Numbered from the stretch's first letter, positions 30,735 through 39,892 are shown. The stretch: DNA of 64,000 nt from Enterococcus pallens ATCC BAA-351 (GCF_000407485.1 NZ_ASWD01000004.1:1-64000), one strand, 5' to 3'. The notes: generated by a model from the letters alone, not told the origin. Numbers and translations are program-made.

Positions 30735-33137
30735 CTAAATAAAATACATGGGTTCACTGTCAATAGCAATCAATAGTCCGTTTCGTTGTTCCTTTTGACT
30801 TTGCTGTAAAATCGTTTCTAACGTTGGATATAGCTGATCTTCTTTTTTATATTTGATAATCAGCTGGTAATAGTAGCGGTTTTTAATTCGCAAAATAGCA
30901 CCCGGGGTTGGTCCTAATAAAATGCTTTGGGGACTCAACGCCTGTTTCAACTGTTCACCCAGCTGATATGCCTTCTGAGCAGCCCGCATTTCTTCTTGAT
31001 GAGAAATTGTCAGCTTCACCGTGTAGTAATAGGGTGGATAATCCGTTTGATGACGAATCCCCATTTCCATTCGATAAAATCCTTCGTAATCATGTTCTTT
31101 AGCCAGTTGAATAGCATAATGCTCAGGATTAAAGGTTTGAATTAATACTTCCCCTTTTTTCTCACCACGCCCTGCACGCCCACTTACTTGGGTTAATAGC
31201 TGAAACGTACGCTCACTGGAACGAAAATCCGGTAGATTTAATGCAGTATCCGCATTAAGCACACCCACTAAAGTAACATTAGCAAAATCCAGTCCTTTAG
31301 CAATCATTTGAGTACCTAAAAGAATATCTGCTTCACGATTACCAAAAGCATCCAAAATTTTTTCATGGGCACCTTTGCGCCTGGTTGTGTCAACGTCCAT
31401 TCGCAGAACACGTGCTTCTGGAATTAATTCTGCTAATTCTTCCTGTACCTTTTCCGTACCGGTGCCGTAATATCGTATTTTATCTTTACCGCAATTCGGA
31501 CAGCGACGAGGTATATTTTCCTCATGTCCACAATAATGGCAACGCATAGTTTTCGTGTCCATATGCAAGGTTAATGAAATGTCGCAATTGGGACACGGCA
31601 AGACAAAACCGCAATCTCGACACATCACAAAGGATGAGTAGCCTCGGCGATTTAACAGTAGCACGCTTTGTTCACCTTTCGCTAAACGATCACGCAATTT
31701 CTCTTCTAATTTTTCCGAAAACGAAGAGTTCAGACGGCGCTGCATTTCTTCACGCATATCCACAATTTCTACAGGAGGCAACGTAGCACTTTGATTTGCT
31801 CGTTGTGTCAGAGTTAATAATTGATAGACACCTTTTTGAGCTCTTGCTCTAGATTCTAAAGATGGCGTCGCACTGCCTAAAACAACTGGACAGTGATGAT
31901 ATTGTCCCCGCCAAATAGCTAAATCTCTAGCATGGTAGCGTGGTGTTTCTTCTTGTTTATAAGTAGTTTCATGTTCTTCATCAATGATAATGACACCTAA
32001 ATTTGCTAAAGGTGCAAAAACTGCTGACCGTGCGCCTACTACTACTCGGGCCTCTTTTCGCTCGAGTTTACGCCATTCATCATATTTTTCACCTTGAGAC
32101 AATCCACTATGCAAAACTGCTACTTCATCACCAAAACGAGACTTGAAACGGGTAGCCATTTGTGGTGTTAATGAAATTTCAGGTACCAGCATCATAGCTG
32201 TTTGCCCTTTCGCCAGAACATCCGAAATTACCTGTAAATAAACCTCCGTTTTTCCGCTGCCAGTAATTCCTTCTAGCAAAAAGACCGCATGCTCTTGACT
32301 TTGAGCCTTATCATGAATGGCCTGATAAGCCACTTGCTGCTGCGGATTTAAATTCAGAGCCTGGGTCTGTTCGAACTGTTTTTCAGCAAAAGGATCACGA
32401 TATTTCTCAACTTCCTCAAAAGCTAGCCAGCCCTTTTCCTTGGCTTGATTCAAATTAGCCAAAGTAAAATCTTCTGCCTTCATCTGTTTGACAGACACTA
32501 ACTGGTCTTCTTTTAAGCTTGACAAATAGTCTATTAATTGGAGCTGTTTAGGAGAATTTTTCCGAATGCCTGCCTTGATGGATTCAATCTCTTTTTTTTC
32601 AACGATTCGTTTGATGTATCGTTCTGTCTTTACTTTATTTTTCGTATGTACTTCATAGCGTAATTCTACTAGATTTTCCTCACGTAATTTTGCCATTTGT
32701 TTCAGGAGCCCACGTTCTTCTGCTTCTTCCCAAGTCATTTCCGTTTTCCCTAAAAAAACCTGGTCTTTTAAGTGGTCCTTTTCAGATAATAAGTACAGCT
32801 TTTTCTGATAATTAGCCTTCATCACACTTGGCAGCATCGTTTGCAGACAAGTGATCTTGAAAGCAAAGGTAGTATCCTTCATATAGTCTGCCAACTGTAA
32901 AAGCTCGTGATTTAAAACAGGCGTTAAATCCAGTACTCGAATAATTTCTTTAAGGTTGTCTGCTGGCAATTCTGGTGTCTCTGTCACAGCTATGACAAAG
33001 CCCTGGACATGGCGACTGCCAAAACTGACCTCTACGCGCATTCCACTCTCAACAGTCATTTGGGGCGGAATCAAATAGGTAAAGGGCTGATCGGTTTGCA
33101 TAGCAGGTACATCTACAATTACTTGTGCTAATTTCAT
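30735..33137 (-). CDS. priA: primosomal replication-restart helicase PriA
   Basis: 3'->5' helicase that reloads the replisome at stalled forks. The product has 800 residues. An N-terminal 3'-DNA-binding domain is followed by Walker A GITGSGKTEVY and DEEH. Two zinc-binding clusters (CRDCG...CPNCD and CHYCG...CPNCG, near residues 520-560) split the helicase core, and a C-terminal domain follows. The ATG has GGAGGCGG upstream. It lies in the gmk-rpoZ-priA-def-fmt run, with a terminator between rpoZ and priA. Confidence 0.98.
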   Translation of the reverse strand: MKLAQVIVDVPAMQTDQPFTYLIPPQMTVESGMRVEVSFGSRHVQGFVIAVTETPELPADNLKEIIRVLDLTPVLNHELLQLADYMKDTTFAFKITCLQTMLPSVMKANYQKKLYLLSEKDHLKDQVFLGKTEMTWEEAEERGLLKQMAKLREENLVELRYEVHTKNKVKTERYIKRIVEKKEIESIKAGIRKNSPKQLQLIDYLSSLKEDQLVSVKQMKAEDFTLANLNQAKEKGWLAFEEVEKYRDPFAEKQFEQTQALNLNPQQQVAYQAIHDKAQSQEHAVFLLEGITGSGKTEVYLQVISDVLAKGQTAMMLVPEISLTPQMATRFKSRFGDEVAVLHSGLSQGEKYDEWRKLERKEARVVVGARSAVFAPLANLGVIIIDEEHETTYKQEETPRYHARDLAIWRGQYHHCPVVLGSATPSLESRARAQKGVYQLLTLTQRANQSATLPPVEIVDMREEMQRRLNSSFSEKLEEKLRDRLAKGEQSVLLLNRRGYSSFVMCRDCGFVLPCPNCDISLTLHMDTKTMRCHYCGHEENIPRRCPNCGKDKIRYYGTGTEKVQEELAELIPEARVLRMDVDTTRRKGAHEKILDAFGNREADILLGTQMIAKGLDFANVTLVGVLNADTALNLPDFRSSERTFQLLTQVSGRAGRGEKKGEVLIQTFNPEHYAIQLAKEHDYEGFYRMEMGIRHQTDYPPYYYTVKLTISHQEEMRAAQKAYQLGEQLKQALSPQSILLGPTPGAILRIKNRYYYQLIIKYKKEDQLYPTLETILQQSQKEQRNGLLIAIDSEPMYFI

Positions 33138-33203
33138 CCATTTCCGCCTCCTTATTGTCTGTATTGTACTAAAAAATTTCTAATAATGAATTAAATTCAA
33201 CAT

Positions 33204-33236
33204 AAAAAAGGAAACAGGTGTAAATACACCTGTTCC
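33204..33236 (-). terminator. intrinsic terminator of gmk-rpoZ
   Basis: Perfect ten-bp stem AACAGGTGTA/TACACCTGTT (33213-33222 with 33225-33234), followed by TTTTTT on the minus strand. The hairpin abuts the rpoZ stop codon. Confidence 0.9.
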
Positions 33237-33541
33237 TAGTTGTTTTGTTCGCTGCGGATACGGGCTTCTAGTTCACGCTGTTCCCGTTCTTTTTGCATTT
33301 TTCGCTCTTCTTCTTCCAATTTCAAACGTTCCCGCTTAATTTCTGGATGAGGGTCATTGATTACAGTGCCCGCATCAATTTCTTCAAGAGCTTGTCCAAC
33401 GCTTTTTACTGAATCAAAAGAAGTTAAACTTGGTTTTGCACCAGAATCTAATTCATGCGCACGCTTGCTAGCTAAGATTACCAGAGAATACTTGGAATTA
33501 ACGTGATCTAACAAGGTGTCGATTGAAGGTTTTAACATCAT
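33236..33541 (-). CDS. rpoZ: RNA polymerase omega subunit
   Basis: The product has 101 residues: [20 protein letters not shown]... with the conserved KRAHELDSG region contacting beta', then a highly charged C-terminal helix ([18 protein letters not shown]) typical of Firmicutes omega. There are two adjacent ATGs; AAGGAG is ten bases before the first. It is four bases downstream of the gmk stop, so cotranscribed. Confidence 0.96.
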   Translation of the reverse strand: MMLKPSIDTLLDHVNSKYSLVILASKRAHELDSGAKPSLTSFDSVKSVGQALEEIDAGTVINDPHPEIKRERLKLEEEERKMQKEREQRELEARIRSEQNN

Positions 33542-33545
33542 AAGC

Positions 33546-34172
<627 letters not shown>

Positions 34173-34197
34173 TCATGGTCTTTTTTCGCTAACGCTT

Positions 34198-34226
34198 ATT
34201 GTGCACTTTTTTTGCGAAGATTTCAA
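34198..34226 (-). promoter_or_regulatory. gmk-rpoZ promoter
   Basis: -35 TTGAAA (34221-34226), 17-bp spacer, -10 CACAAT (34198-34203) on the minus strand. Confidence 0.55.
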
Positions 34227-34254
34227 GGGGTATTCGGCCGCTACCAAGTATTTC

Positions 34255-34539
34255 TTAAAATCCCATGTTGGATAAAGTGTTAATGACGTCTCTTAATTCA
34301 CCATGCTGTTTAATTTCTTTATCCACAGGATCTGGGACTTCTTCAGCAGTAATTGATACGACAGAAGCTTTGTTCAAGTTTACGTAGGTCCCATCATTCA
34401 CCAAAATATGCAACTCTTTTTCAGAGTAAAATACAACTGCATCCTGCCACGCTTCAAAACCGCTCTTTTCAGAAGGTATCGCTCGCTTAACAATACTGTG
34501 CCCATTGCTTTGATGGAAGGTGATGTCGTAATATTTCAT
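34255..34539 (-). CDS. conserved-looking protein of unknown function
   Basis: Small soluble protein of 94 residues that I do not recognise. The N-terminal two-thirds alternates hydrophobic and polar residues like a small beta-barrel (FYSEKELHILVNDGTYVNLNKASVVSI), with an acidic helical tail. The ATG is preceded only by GGGG. It sits between yicC and gmk, the slot held in Bacillus by remA (ylzA), but shows no RemA motif. Close spacing (12 bp) makes it part of the yicC transcript. No membrane segment or signal peptide. Confidence 0.75.
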   Translation of the reverse strand: MKYYDITFHQSNGHSIVKRAIPSEKSGFEAWQDAVVFYSEKELHILVNDGTYVNLNKASVVSITAEEVPDPVDKEIKQHGELRDVINTLSNMGF

Positions 34540-34551
34540 TTAATGATACCC

Positions 34552-35436
34552 CTATTCTACATTTTGAATTTGTTCACGTATTTTTTCTAGAATCGTCTTT
34601 AATTGTACCACGATATCCTTAATTTGAATGGGACTAGACTTTGAACCGATCGTATTTACTTCTCGATTCATTTCTTGCAAAAGAAAATCAAGTTCACGCC
34701 CTACTGGACCAGTCGTTTGCAGCAGATGATCCATCTTCTCCAGATGAATACTTAGACGATCCAATTCTTCATGGACATCTCCTCGCTCCAGTAAAATGGC
34801 CATCTCAGTTAACAGACGATCTTGGTCAACTGTACTACCGAGATACTCCTGTAGTTTTTCTTCGTAGCGCTTTTGGTAGTCTGCTTCATAAATATCTACA
34901 AATTGTTTCAGCTCTTCAACTTGCTCAAAGACGTTTTGGCGATAACCTGATAGAACAGCTTGAATACCCGCCCCCTCAGCTTCACGACTTTGAACTAGCT
35001 GCACAAAGGCTTTTTGAGCTGCCTCTTGCACTAACAGCTCCAATGTGTCATCTAGCTCTTTACGGTCTACTAACGTCACATAATCTTCTTGTTCTAAGCT
35101 TTTCAACAAAATCTCTTTTATTGGCAGATCAGTCACACCATAACGTTCCTGAGCACCAGTCTTCAGTTGCTCAATTAGCTGGTCTAATAACTCCCATTGA
35201 ATTGATACTTCCTTACTTCCTGTCTTTAGAGGCAGTAAATTAATGTACATGTCTACCCGGCCACGCTGAACCTGTTCCTTCGCAATTTTTCGCAGAAGCG
35301 TTTCGTAGGCATTAAGTTCTTTAGTCATACGGATTTGTAAATCCAAAAAGCGATTATTCACGCTTTTTAATTCCACACTCAATTCATATGCTTCGTTCAT
35401 GGCAGTCCCCTGGCCGTAACCCGTCATACTCTTCAT
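34552..35436 (-). CDS. yicC: YicC family endoribonuclease-like protein
   Basis: The product has 294 residues: an N-terminal YicC-like domain (MKSMTGYGQG opening, FLDLQIR) and a C-terminal DUF1732 domain ending in the family signature FLLQEMNREVNTIGSKS. YicC of E. coli and YloC of Bacillus act as endoribonucleases. Synteny with gmk and rpoZ is conserved. The ATG has GAGGA upstream; ydbC ends ten bases before it. Confidence 0.94.
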   Translation of the reverse strand: MKSMTGYGQGTAMNEAYELSVELKSVNNRFLDLQIRMTKELNAYETLLRKIAKEQVQRGRVDMYINLLPLKTGSKEVSIQWELLDQLIEQLKTGAQERYGVTDLPIKEILLKSLEQEDYVTLVDRKELDDTLELLVQEAAQKAFVQLVQSREAEGAGIQAVLSGYRQNVFEQVEELKQFVDIYEADYQKRYEEKLQEYLGSTVDQDRLLTEMAILLERGDVHEELDRLSIHLEKMDHLLQTTGPVGRELDFLLQEMNREVNTIGSKSSPIQIKDIVVQLKTILEKIREQIQNVE

Positions 35437-35446
35437 ATTTTATCCT

Positions 35447-35665
35447 CTACATTTCCTTGATAATCTTCTGCAACGCTTCAAATTCTTCATTCGTCAAGGT
35501 GACACCTTTGCCCATTTTTTCATGTTCAGGTGACCAGTCCCTTAAATCAAATTTTGGTGGCCGACCATTCCAACTCACTAAATTTAATTCCTTACGCCAC
35601 CCTTTGGCATTTTCTGACAATACTGCAATTTCTTCTACTATTTCGTAACTGAATTCTCCTGCCAT
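35447..35665 (-). CDS. ydbC: YdbC/PC4-family ssDNA-binding protein
   Basis: A 72-residue protein made of a single PC4-like domain: SYEIVEEIAVLSENAKGWRK and DLRDWSPEHEKMGKGVTLT match the lactococcal YdbC protein of known structure, which binds single-stranded DNA like eukaryotic coactivator PC4. The open frame extends 49 codons upstream inside the patatin gene, but AGGAGG precedes ATG 35663-35665, so the start is there. It overlaps the patatin gene by 28 bp in another frame. Its role in replication or transcription is not established. Confidence 0.88.
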   Translation of the reverse strand: MAGEFSYEIVEEIAVLSENAKGWRKELNLVSWNGRPPKFDLRDWSPEHEKMGKGVTLTNEEFEALQKIIKEM

Positions 35666-37275
35666 ACAAATTCCTCCTGAATAAATTCTAAAAATAAAAG
35701 CAGCAACGTTGGCAAAGGCCAAGAAAGAAACGCTCTTTCCCAATTGTTTACTTGCTGCTGGTATAAGCTGATGGTCCGATTGTAAATAGATAAACGATTC
35801 ATTTCCTGCCAACGCTGAGATAGGTGTTCTTTGACTGACTGAACATGCGTTATTTCTGGACTTTCCTCAACGTTTCGACAAATTGCAGCTGCTAATCCGC
35901 TAATCCGATAGACCTTTAGTGGTGATACGTTTTGCCACTCACTCCATTGCTCTAGTAACGATAGGCTTAGATTTTCCAGTGGCTGATGATACGTTTTTTG
36001 CTGCAGCTCTGCCAGCTTCACTAATGAAACCGAAAAATTTTTTTGAATAAATGCCACAAATTTGCGAGTCAGGTGAGGAAAATTTTCTGAGGCCTCAAAA
36101 AAGTAGCGCTGCCCTTGAATTTCACCTAAGCATCGTTTTGTTTCCAAATATCCCAATTGGATATTTGCTTTAGCACGATTTGCTTCAAACAATAGCATCT
36201 CTCCTAAATCCCAACTAGTAGCTAATGGGATAACAGCTACATGATTAGGAATTGCTACCGCCTTATCGATCCCAGGACCGTGAACATCCACTACAATCAC
36301 TTCTGTAGCCCCTTGCGCTAATGCAATATCTACCGGCACATTATTGCGGTATCCCCCATCAACATAAAAATATTCACCAATCGGCTCAATTGACATTAAT
36401 GGGAAAAATGCAGATGAAGCCAGCAACCAAGATAGCATTTCCTTTTGGGAGCAGTCATTTAATTTTACCACGACTTCTTGAAATGTGGGAACACGAGTAG
36501 CTACAACATAAAGAGGAACGCTTTTAGTCATCTTTTCTGCATCCAAATGTTTTTGTAAGAGTTTGCGCAGCGGGCTGGTCGATAATCCCTTTTGCTGAAT
36601 CGCTTCAAAAACAAATTGTCGCAATTGCTGAACATGGTCTGCAAAATCTGCTGTTTCCAGTGCATCAAAGCTCACTTCTAAAACTTTATTTGTAGCAATT
36701 TCCTGCCAAAGCTTTTGTGCTGCTGATAAATCACCTTGTGCTATTAAAGCACCATTAAGGGCCCCTACTGAACAACCGCTAATCCATTGAAAAGGAATAT
36801 TTCGTTCTAATAATGCCTGCCACACTCCAATTTGATAGGAGCCACGCGCACCCCCGCCTCCCAAAACTAAGCCAGTCTTATATTTTAGTTGTTTAGACCA
36901 GAATTCACCTTGGTCAATGTACGCTTGGCTTTGCAGCCATTGAGCCAAGGGTTGTGGGGCAGAAAAAAATAGTTCAATTTTTGATACAAATTCTTGACGA
37001 GCAGCGGTCTCCAGCACACAAAGACCTTCCTGCCAAGTAAGTTCTCTACTTACAAGCAGGTTGTGAACTTGCCAACTCCCCTCAAATTTGTGAACTTCAA
37101 CAAACACACGCGATTTCTGATTTTCTAAACAATAAACCTGATACTTTTTTATTGCCTGCAGCATTCGCTGCCTTGCAAAGTAATGGGAGGAGTCAAAAGG
37201 AAACAGCAGCCGTCCTTGTTGAATCGCCTCTTGATAAATTATTTGTTCAGATGGGTATATACGCTGCACTTTCAT
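35638..37275 (-). CDS. patatin-like phospholipase family protein
   Basis: The 545-residue protein has the Ser-Asp dyad of the family: oxyanion loop GGGGARG (139-145), nucleophile elbow GCSVG with Ser169, and DGGYRNN with Asp306. A domain of about 130 residues precedes the patatin core, and about 160 residues follow it; neither is one I recognise. No signal peptide, so it probably acts on membrane lipids from the cytosol. The ATG has AGGAGG upstream, directly after the sortase terminator. Confidence 0.88.
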   Translation of the reverse strand: MKVQRIYPSEQIIYQEAIQQGRLLFPFDSSHYFARQRMLQAIKKYQVYCLENQKSRVFVEVHKFEGSWQVHNLLVSRELTWQEGLCVLETAARQEFVSKIELFFSAPQPLAQWLQSQAYIDQGEFWSKQLKYKTGLVLGGGGARGSYQIGVWQALLERNIPFQWISGCSVGALNGALIAQGDLSAAQKLWQEIATNKVLEVSFDALETADFADHVQQLRQFVFEAIQQKGLSTSPLRKLLQKHLDAEKMTKSVPLYVVATRVPTFQEVVVKLNDCSQKEMLSWLLASSAFFPLMSIEPIGEYFYVDGGYRNNVPVDIALAQGATEVIVVDVHGPGIDKAVAIPNHVAVIPLATSWDLGEMLLFEANRAKANIQLGYLETKRCLGEIQGQRYFFEASENFPHLTRKFVAFIQKNFSVSLVKLAELQQKTYHQPLENLSLSLLEQWSEWQNVSPLKVYRISGLAAAICRNVEESPEITHVQSVKEHLSQRWQEMNRLSIYNRTISLYQQQVNNWERAFLSWPLPTLLLLFLEFIQEEFVWQENSVTK

Positions 37276-37286
37276 TGCATTCCTCC

Positions 37287-37323
37287 TAAAAGAAAAGCCA
37301 CAAAGCTGAACGCCTTGTGGTTT
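37287..37323 (-). terminator. intrinsic terminator of the sortase gene
   Basis: Stem AGCCACAA/TTGTGG(T) around 37296-37303 and 37315-37322, followed on the minus strand by CTTTTCTTTT. Its tail continues directly into the AGGAGG of the patatin gene. Confidence 0.75.
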
Positions 37324-37326
37324 AAA

Positions 37327-38040
37327 TTAATATGTTCGTTGTTCCATGTTAAAAGCATCACGCATTGACTGTGTTGCCTTTCCAACAGGAGTTACAGCTT
37401 CTAATTCACCTTGGACGACAATCCGAGTAATGCCATCAATTTCTCCACAAGTTACCAAAGTTACCTGTCGCCGATCTGGCAAAACATCCAAATATTTCAC
37501 CTCGGTCGGCTGCACGCGAACTTTTAATGCCGTGCGATAAGTATAAATATTGTTAAGATCAGTCAGATAAATTTTATCTCCTTCTTGAATGTTATCTAAC
37601 GGTGTAAATAATAATCCTGCCTCAGCAGCTCGGTGACTCGCTAACCCGTAATTTCCTTCACCCATTTTTTGATCTGGTTCCAGCGTTCCTGCACCATATA
37701 GTAACGCTTCATTGGATAATCCTTTGAAAATAGGTAAGTTAATAGCTACAGAGGGTATAGCAATTCCTCCAATAACTGGTAGACGTTTGTTACTCAACTG
37801 CGCACGCATCACGGCCTCTGTACTAGCTGGAATCACTGCATCGAAGTCAAACGGCATATCTTCCTGCAGATTTTGATCAATATCGACTTTAGTTAAATTT
37901 GCGACAGCATAACGATCCCCATTATACTGAATAAGAAAGTTTTTTATTTGATTATTAAAAATTAAAGCCAATCCCACTAATAATAATAAAAGTAAAAAAA
38001 TGTTGATCAGCCAATTACGTTTTTTTCTTTTCCTTTTCAT
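37327..38040 (-). CDS. srtA: class A sortase
   Basis: Membrane-anchored transpeptidase that attaches LPXTG proteins to peptidoglycan. The product has 237 residues: a basic N-terminus, a transmembrane anchor (about 9-28), then the sortase barrel with His136 (GLASHR), Cys198 in TLVTC and Arg206. There is no pilin or LPXTG gene beside it, as expected for a housekeeping enzyme. The ATG has GGAGGAC upstream, and its own promoter and terminator flank it. Confidence 0.95.
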   Translation of the reverse strand: MKRKRKKRNWLINIFLLLLLLVGLALIFNNQIKNFLIQYNGDRYAVANLTKVDIDQNLQEDMPFDFDAVIPASTEAVMRAQLSNKRLPVIGGIAIPSVAINLPIFKGLSNEALLYGAGTLEPDQKMGEGNYGLASHRAAEAGLLFTPLDNIQEGDKIYLTDLNNIYTYRTALKVRVQPTEVKYLDVLPDRRQVTLVTCGEIDGITRIVVQGELEAVTPVGKATQSMRDAFNMEQRTY

Positions 38041-38064
38041 GAACTGTCCTCCAGTGTATACTCG

Positions 38065-38093
38065 ATTTTATCATACCATAGAGAAGGCGTAAA
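38065..38093 (-). promoter_or_regulatory. sortase promoter
   Basis: -35 TTTACG (38088-38093), 17-bp spacer, -10 TAAAAT (38065-38070) on the minus strand. Confidence 0.5.
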
Positions 38094-38197
38094 TCTTTCC
38101 GTCTAACCTGCTATTTTTACTTAGTTTTAAGATATTTTAAGGAAAAAAAGCTGCCCGTTTTTTTCGATTCAACATTCTTATTTACACTGAAAGTTTC

Positions 38198-38239
38198 TTG
38201 TGAAAATTATTGCAAAAACGTTTTCAGTTGTAATGTAAT
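38198..38239 (+). promoter_or_regulatory. promoter of the plus-strand unknown gene, with Rex-like and palindromic elements
   Basis: -35 TTGCAA (38210-38215), 18-bp spacer, -10 TGTAAT (38234-38239). Overlapping it, 38198-38215 reads TTGTGAAAATTATTGCAA, close to the Rex consensus with an imperfect right half. The spacer contains the palindromic core AAAACGTTTT, which partly resembles a CcpA site. Operator calls are by eye only. Confidence 0.4.
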
Positions 38240-38317
38240 TTTAAAATAAAAGAAACGAGCTTTTTTTTAATTGATAGGTTAAAATGATGATGACGATGAT
38301 TGGAGAGGGTGAATAGT

Positions 38318-39088
38318 TTGCCAGATATGCTTTTTGTATATATTGATACGACCAGCAATGCTGTTTTTTCCAAGGGGCTTTCTCCGTCTGATTTTGTGGA
38401 GGGCATTGTTCATCAGCCGGATCACTTGTTATTATTGGATCCAGCCGTTGATGTCGGTGAATTTGATACCCATAGTGGTTTAAAAGTGATTACCGGAAAA
38501 CAAGCGGTTAACCATTTTTTCACCAACAAACATTTTACCCAATCGACCGCCAACAAATGGATTGATTTTACAAATCCAGCTTTGCTAAAAGAATTAACAC
38601 CTTTAGAAATCTCTGAATTATTATATTTCGGGCATATGCGAACACACTTGCATTCACCGTTCTTTTACAAATTGCAAAATAATTTTGTTTACTTTAATTT
38701 AGGCAGTGAAACCCTACGAGTCTACTATCGTTACTTGGATGAGTTTTATCGTATTCTAGCGAATAAAATTACTCGAATTGCTTTAGAAAAAGTAAATGAT
38801 AAACGTTCTTTTTTCCGCAAAGGAGCCTCTGTAGCTCATTTAGACGGAGAAATTTTAAAAGATTTATATCCAATTTTTCAAGAAGGAGCCGTCTTCTGTT
38901 TTTCACAAGCTAAGCTTGAAAATAAATTGTACCGTGTTCCAATTTATTTATCCGATGAAAAGGGCTGGCGCAAACACCAGCCAACCTACAAACAAGATCA
39001 GAAAATGGGGACCTTGACTTATGACATTGGTCGTCAAAAATGGAGCTTATCATTAGAAAAAGACGATTTGGCTTTTGCATTTCGTTAA
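38318..39088 (+). CDS. protein of unknown function
   Basis: A 256-residue soluble protein that I cannot place in a family. It has no signal peptide, membrane segment or nucleotide-binding motif. Notable are a run of conserved-looking aromatics (FYKLQNNFVYFNLG) and a basic C-terminal half. I start at TTG 38318-38320, eight bases after GGAGAGGG; TTG 38300 and GTG 38309 lie at or inside that Shine-Dalgarno. It is a monocistronic plus-strand gene between two minus-strand units, with promoter and terminator, so it is likely expressed. Confidence 0.75.
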   Translation: MPDMLFVYIDTTSNAVFSKGLSPSDFVEGIVHQPDHLLLLDPAVDVGEFDTHSGLKVITGKQAVNHFFTNKHFTQSTANKWIDFTNPALLKELTPLEISELLYFGHMRTHLHSPFFYKLQNNFVYFNLGSETLRVYYRYLDEFYRILANKITRIALEKVNDKRSFFRKGASVAHLDGEILKDLYPIFQEGAVFCFSQAKLENKLYRVPIYLSDEKGWRKHQPTYKQDQKMGTLTYDIGRQKWSLSLEKDDLAFAFR

Positions 39089-39127
39089 AAAACACTTTTG
39101 CCTCAGCTGGACAAAAGTGTTTTTTTA
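39087..39127 (+). terminator. bidirectional intrinsic terminator
   Basis: Eleven-bp perfect stem AAACACTTTTG/CAAAAGTGTTT (39090-39100 with 39112-39122), T-run on the plus strand and A-run on the left. It serves the plus-strand unknown gene and the convergent thiT. Confidence 0.9.
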
Positions 39128-39128
39128 T

Positions 39129-39716
39129 TTACCTAGTTTTTATTCCTAAATGAGTTGTATCACGCGGTAAAAACAGCTGCGGCACCTTTTTTACAGCAAT
39201 TAATGTTACCATTACTGTAACAATACCTGTGGCTAGACCGCTAGCGCCATTCATCACTAGAGAAAAAATCCATGGATTCATTCCCCACAGAGCATAACTG
39301 CCCCAAAAAATTACTCCAGCAATAAAATGCCAAAAGAAGCGTGCACTGGTTCCCAACAAACTACCTAAAATAATGTTCTTTGTTGCCTCCCGTGGCTGGT
39401 TATCTAACAGTGCTTGTTGAACTTTTGGCGCATAGAGGCCTGCAAAACCTGCAAAAGTAAACGCAATTGGATACTCAATCAGTACTTGCGGAATACTGAG
39501 GTAGTATACATCGCCAGCTGGAAAATGCAGAATTCCCCAGATAAATGCCGACAAAAGCGCCGGACGAAGCCCCCGTCTAAGAGCAAAAATCGTTAACGGA
39601 ATCATACCTAATGAAATAGTGAAGCTGCTGCCGATGTTAGTAGGAATTAGTGAAAGCATGAAAGATAGTGCTGCCACAATTGTTCCCTCTACCATAATTC
39701 TTGTTTTGTTGTGCAT
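39129..39716 (-). CDS. thiT: thiamine ECF transporter S component ThiT
   Basis: Substrate-binding membrane subunit of an energy-coupling-factor transporter. The product has 195 residues with six hydrophobic helices. The thiamine-site motifs match lactococcal ThiT: IWGILHF in the middle and HFIAGVIFWGSYALWG in the C-terminal half. The frame extends 11 codons upstream, but AAAGGAGGAG precedes ATG 39714-39716. A TPP riboswitch lies in the leader. The ECF ATPases and T component must be encoded elsewhere. Confidence 0.94.
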   Translation of the reverse strand: MHNKTRIMVEGTIVAALSFMLSLIPTNIGSSFTISLGMIPLTIFALRRGLRPALLSAFIWGILHFPAGDVYYLSIPQVLIEYPIAFTFAGFAGLYAPKVQQALLDNQPREATKNIILGSLLGTSARFFWHFIAGVIFWGSYALWGMNPWIFSLVMNGASGLATGIVTVMVTLIAVKKVPQLFLPRDTTHLGIKTR

Positions 39717-39723
39717 AAAAAAA

Positions 39724-39860
39724 CTCCTCCTTTTGAACATACAGTTCACAAAGGAGAAGTAAATATATTACTTCATCACAATTCCTACGCTCGCATGACC
39801 GAAACAGGTACTAGGGTTTAGAGTGTCCTCATTCTCAGCCCGAAGGCTCCCCTTTGTGAC
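39724..39860 (-). promoter_or_regulatory. TPP riboswitch with Shine-Dalgarno-sequestering expression platform
   Basis: The aptamer occupies about 39776-39860. Conserved elements on the minus strand are CTGAGA (39833-39838), ACCTG (39805-39809) and GCGTAGG (39784-39790), closed by P1 TCACAA/TTGTGA. Downstream come a hairpin GAAGTAA/TTACTTC (39756-39774), CTCCTTTGTG (39747-39756) and the Shine-Dalgarno AAAAGGAGGAG (39724-39734). CTCCTTT pairs with AAAGGAG to hide the ribosome site, or with the P1 5' strand CACAAAGG to free it. There is no T-run, so control should be translational. Confidence 0.9.
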
Positions 39861-39892
39861 AGTATTATTCTTTTAGTATTTTTTACTCTTAC

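Noticed and set aside
34641-35243. 200-codon plus-strand open frame opposite yicC
   Set aside because: Antisense shadow of a conserved gene; no ribosome site or promoter; composition follows the yicC codons.
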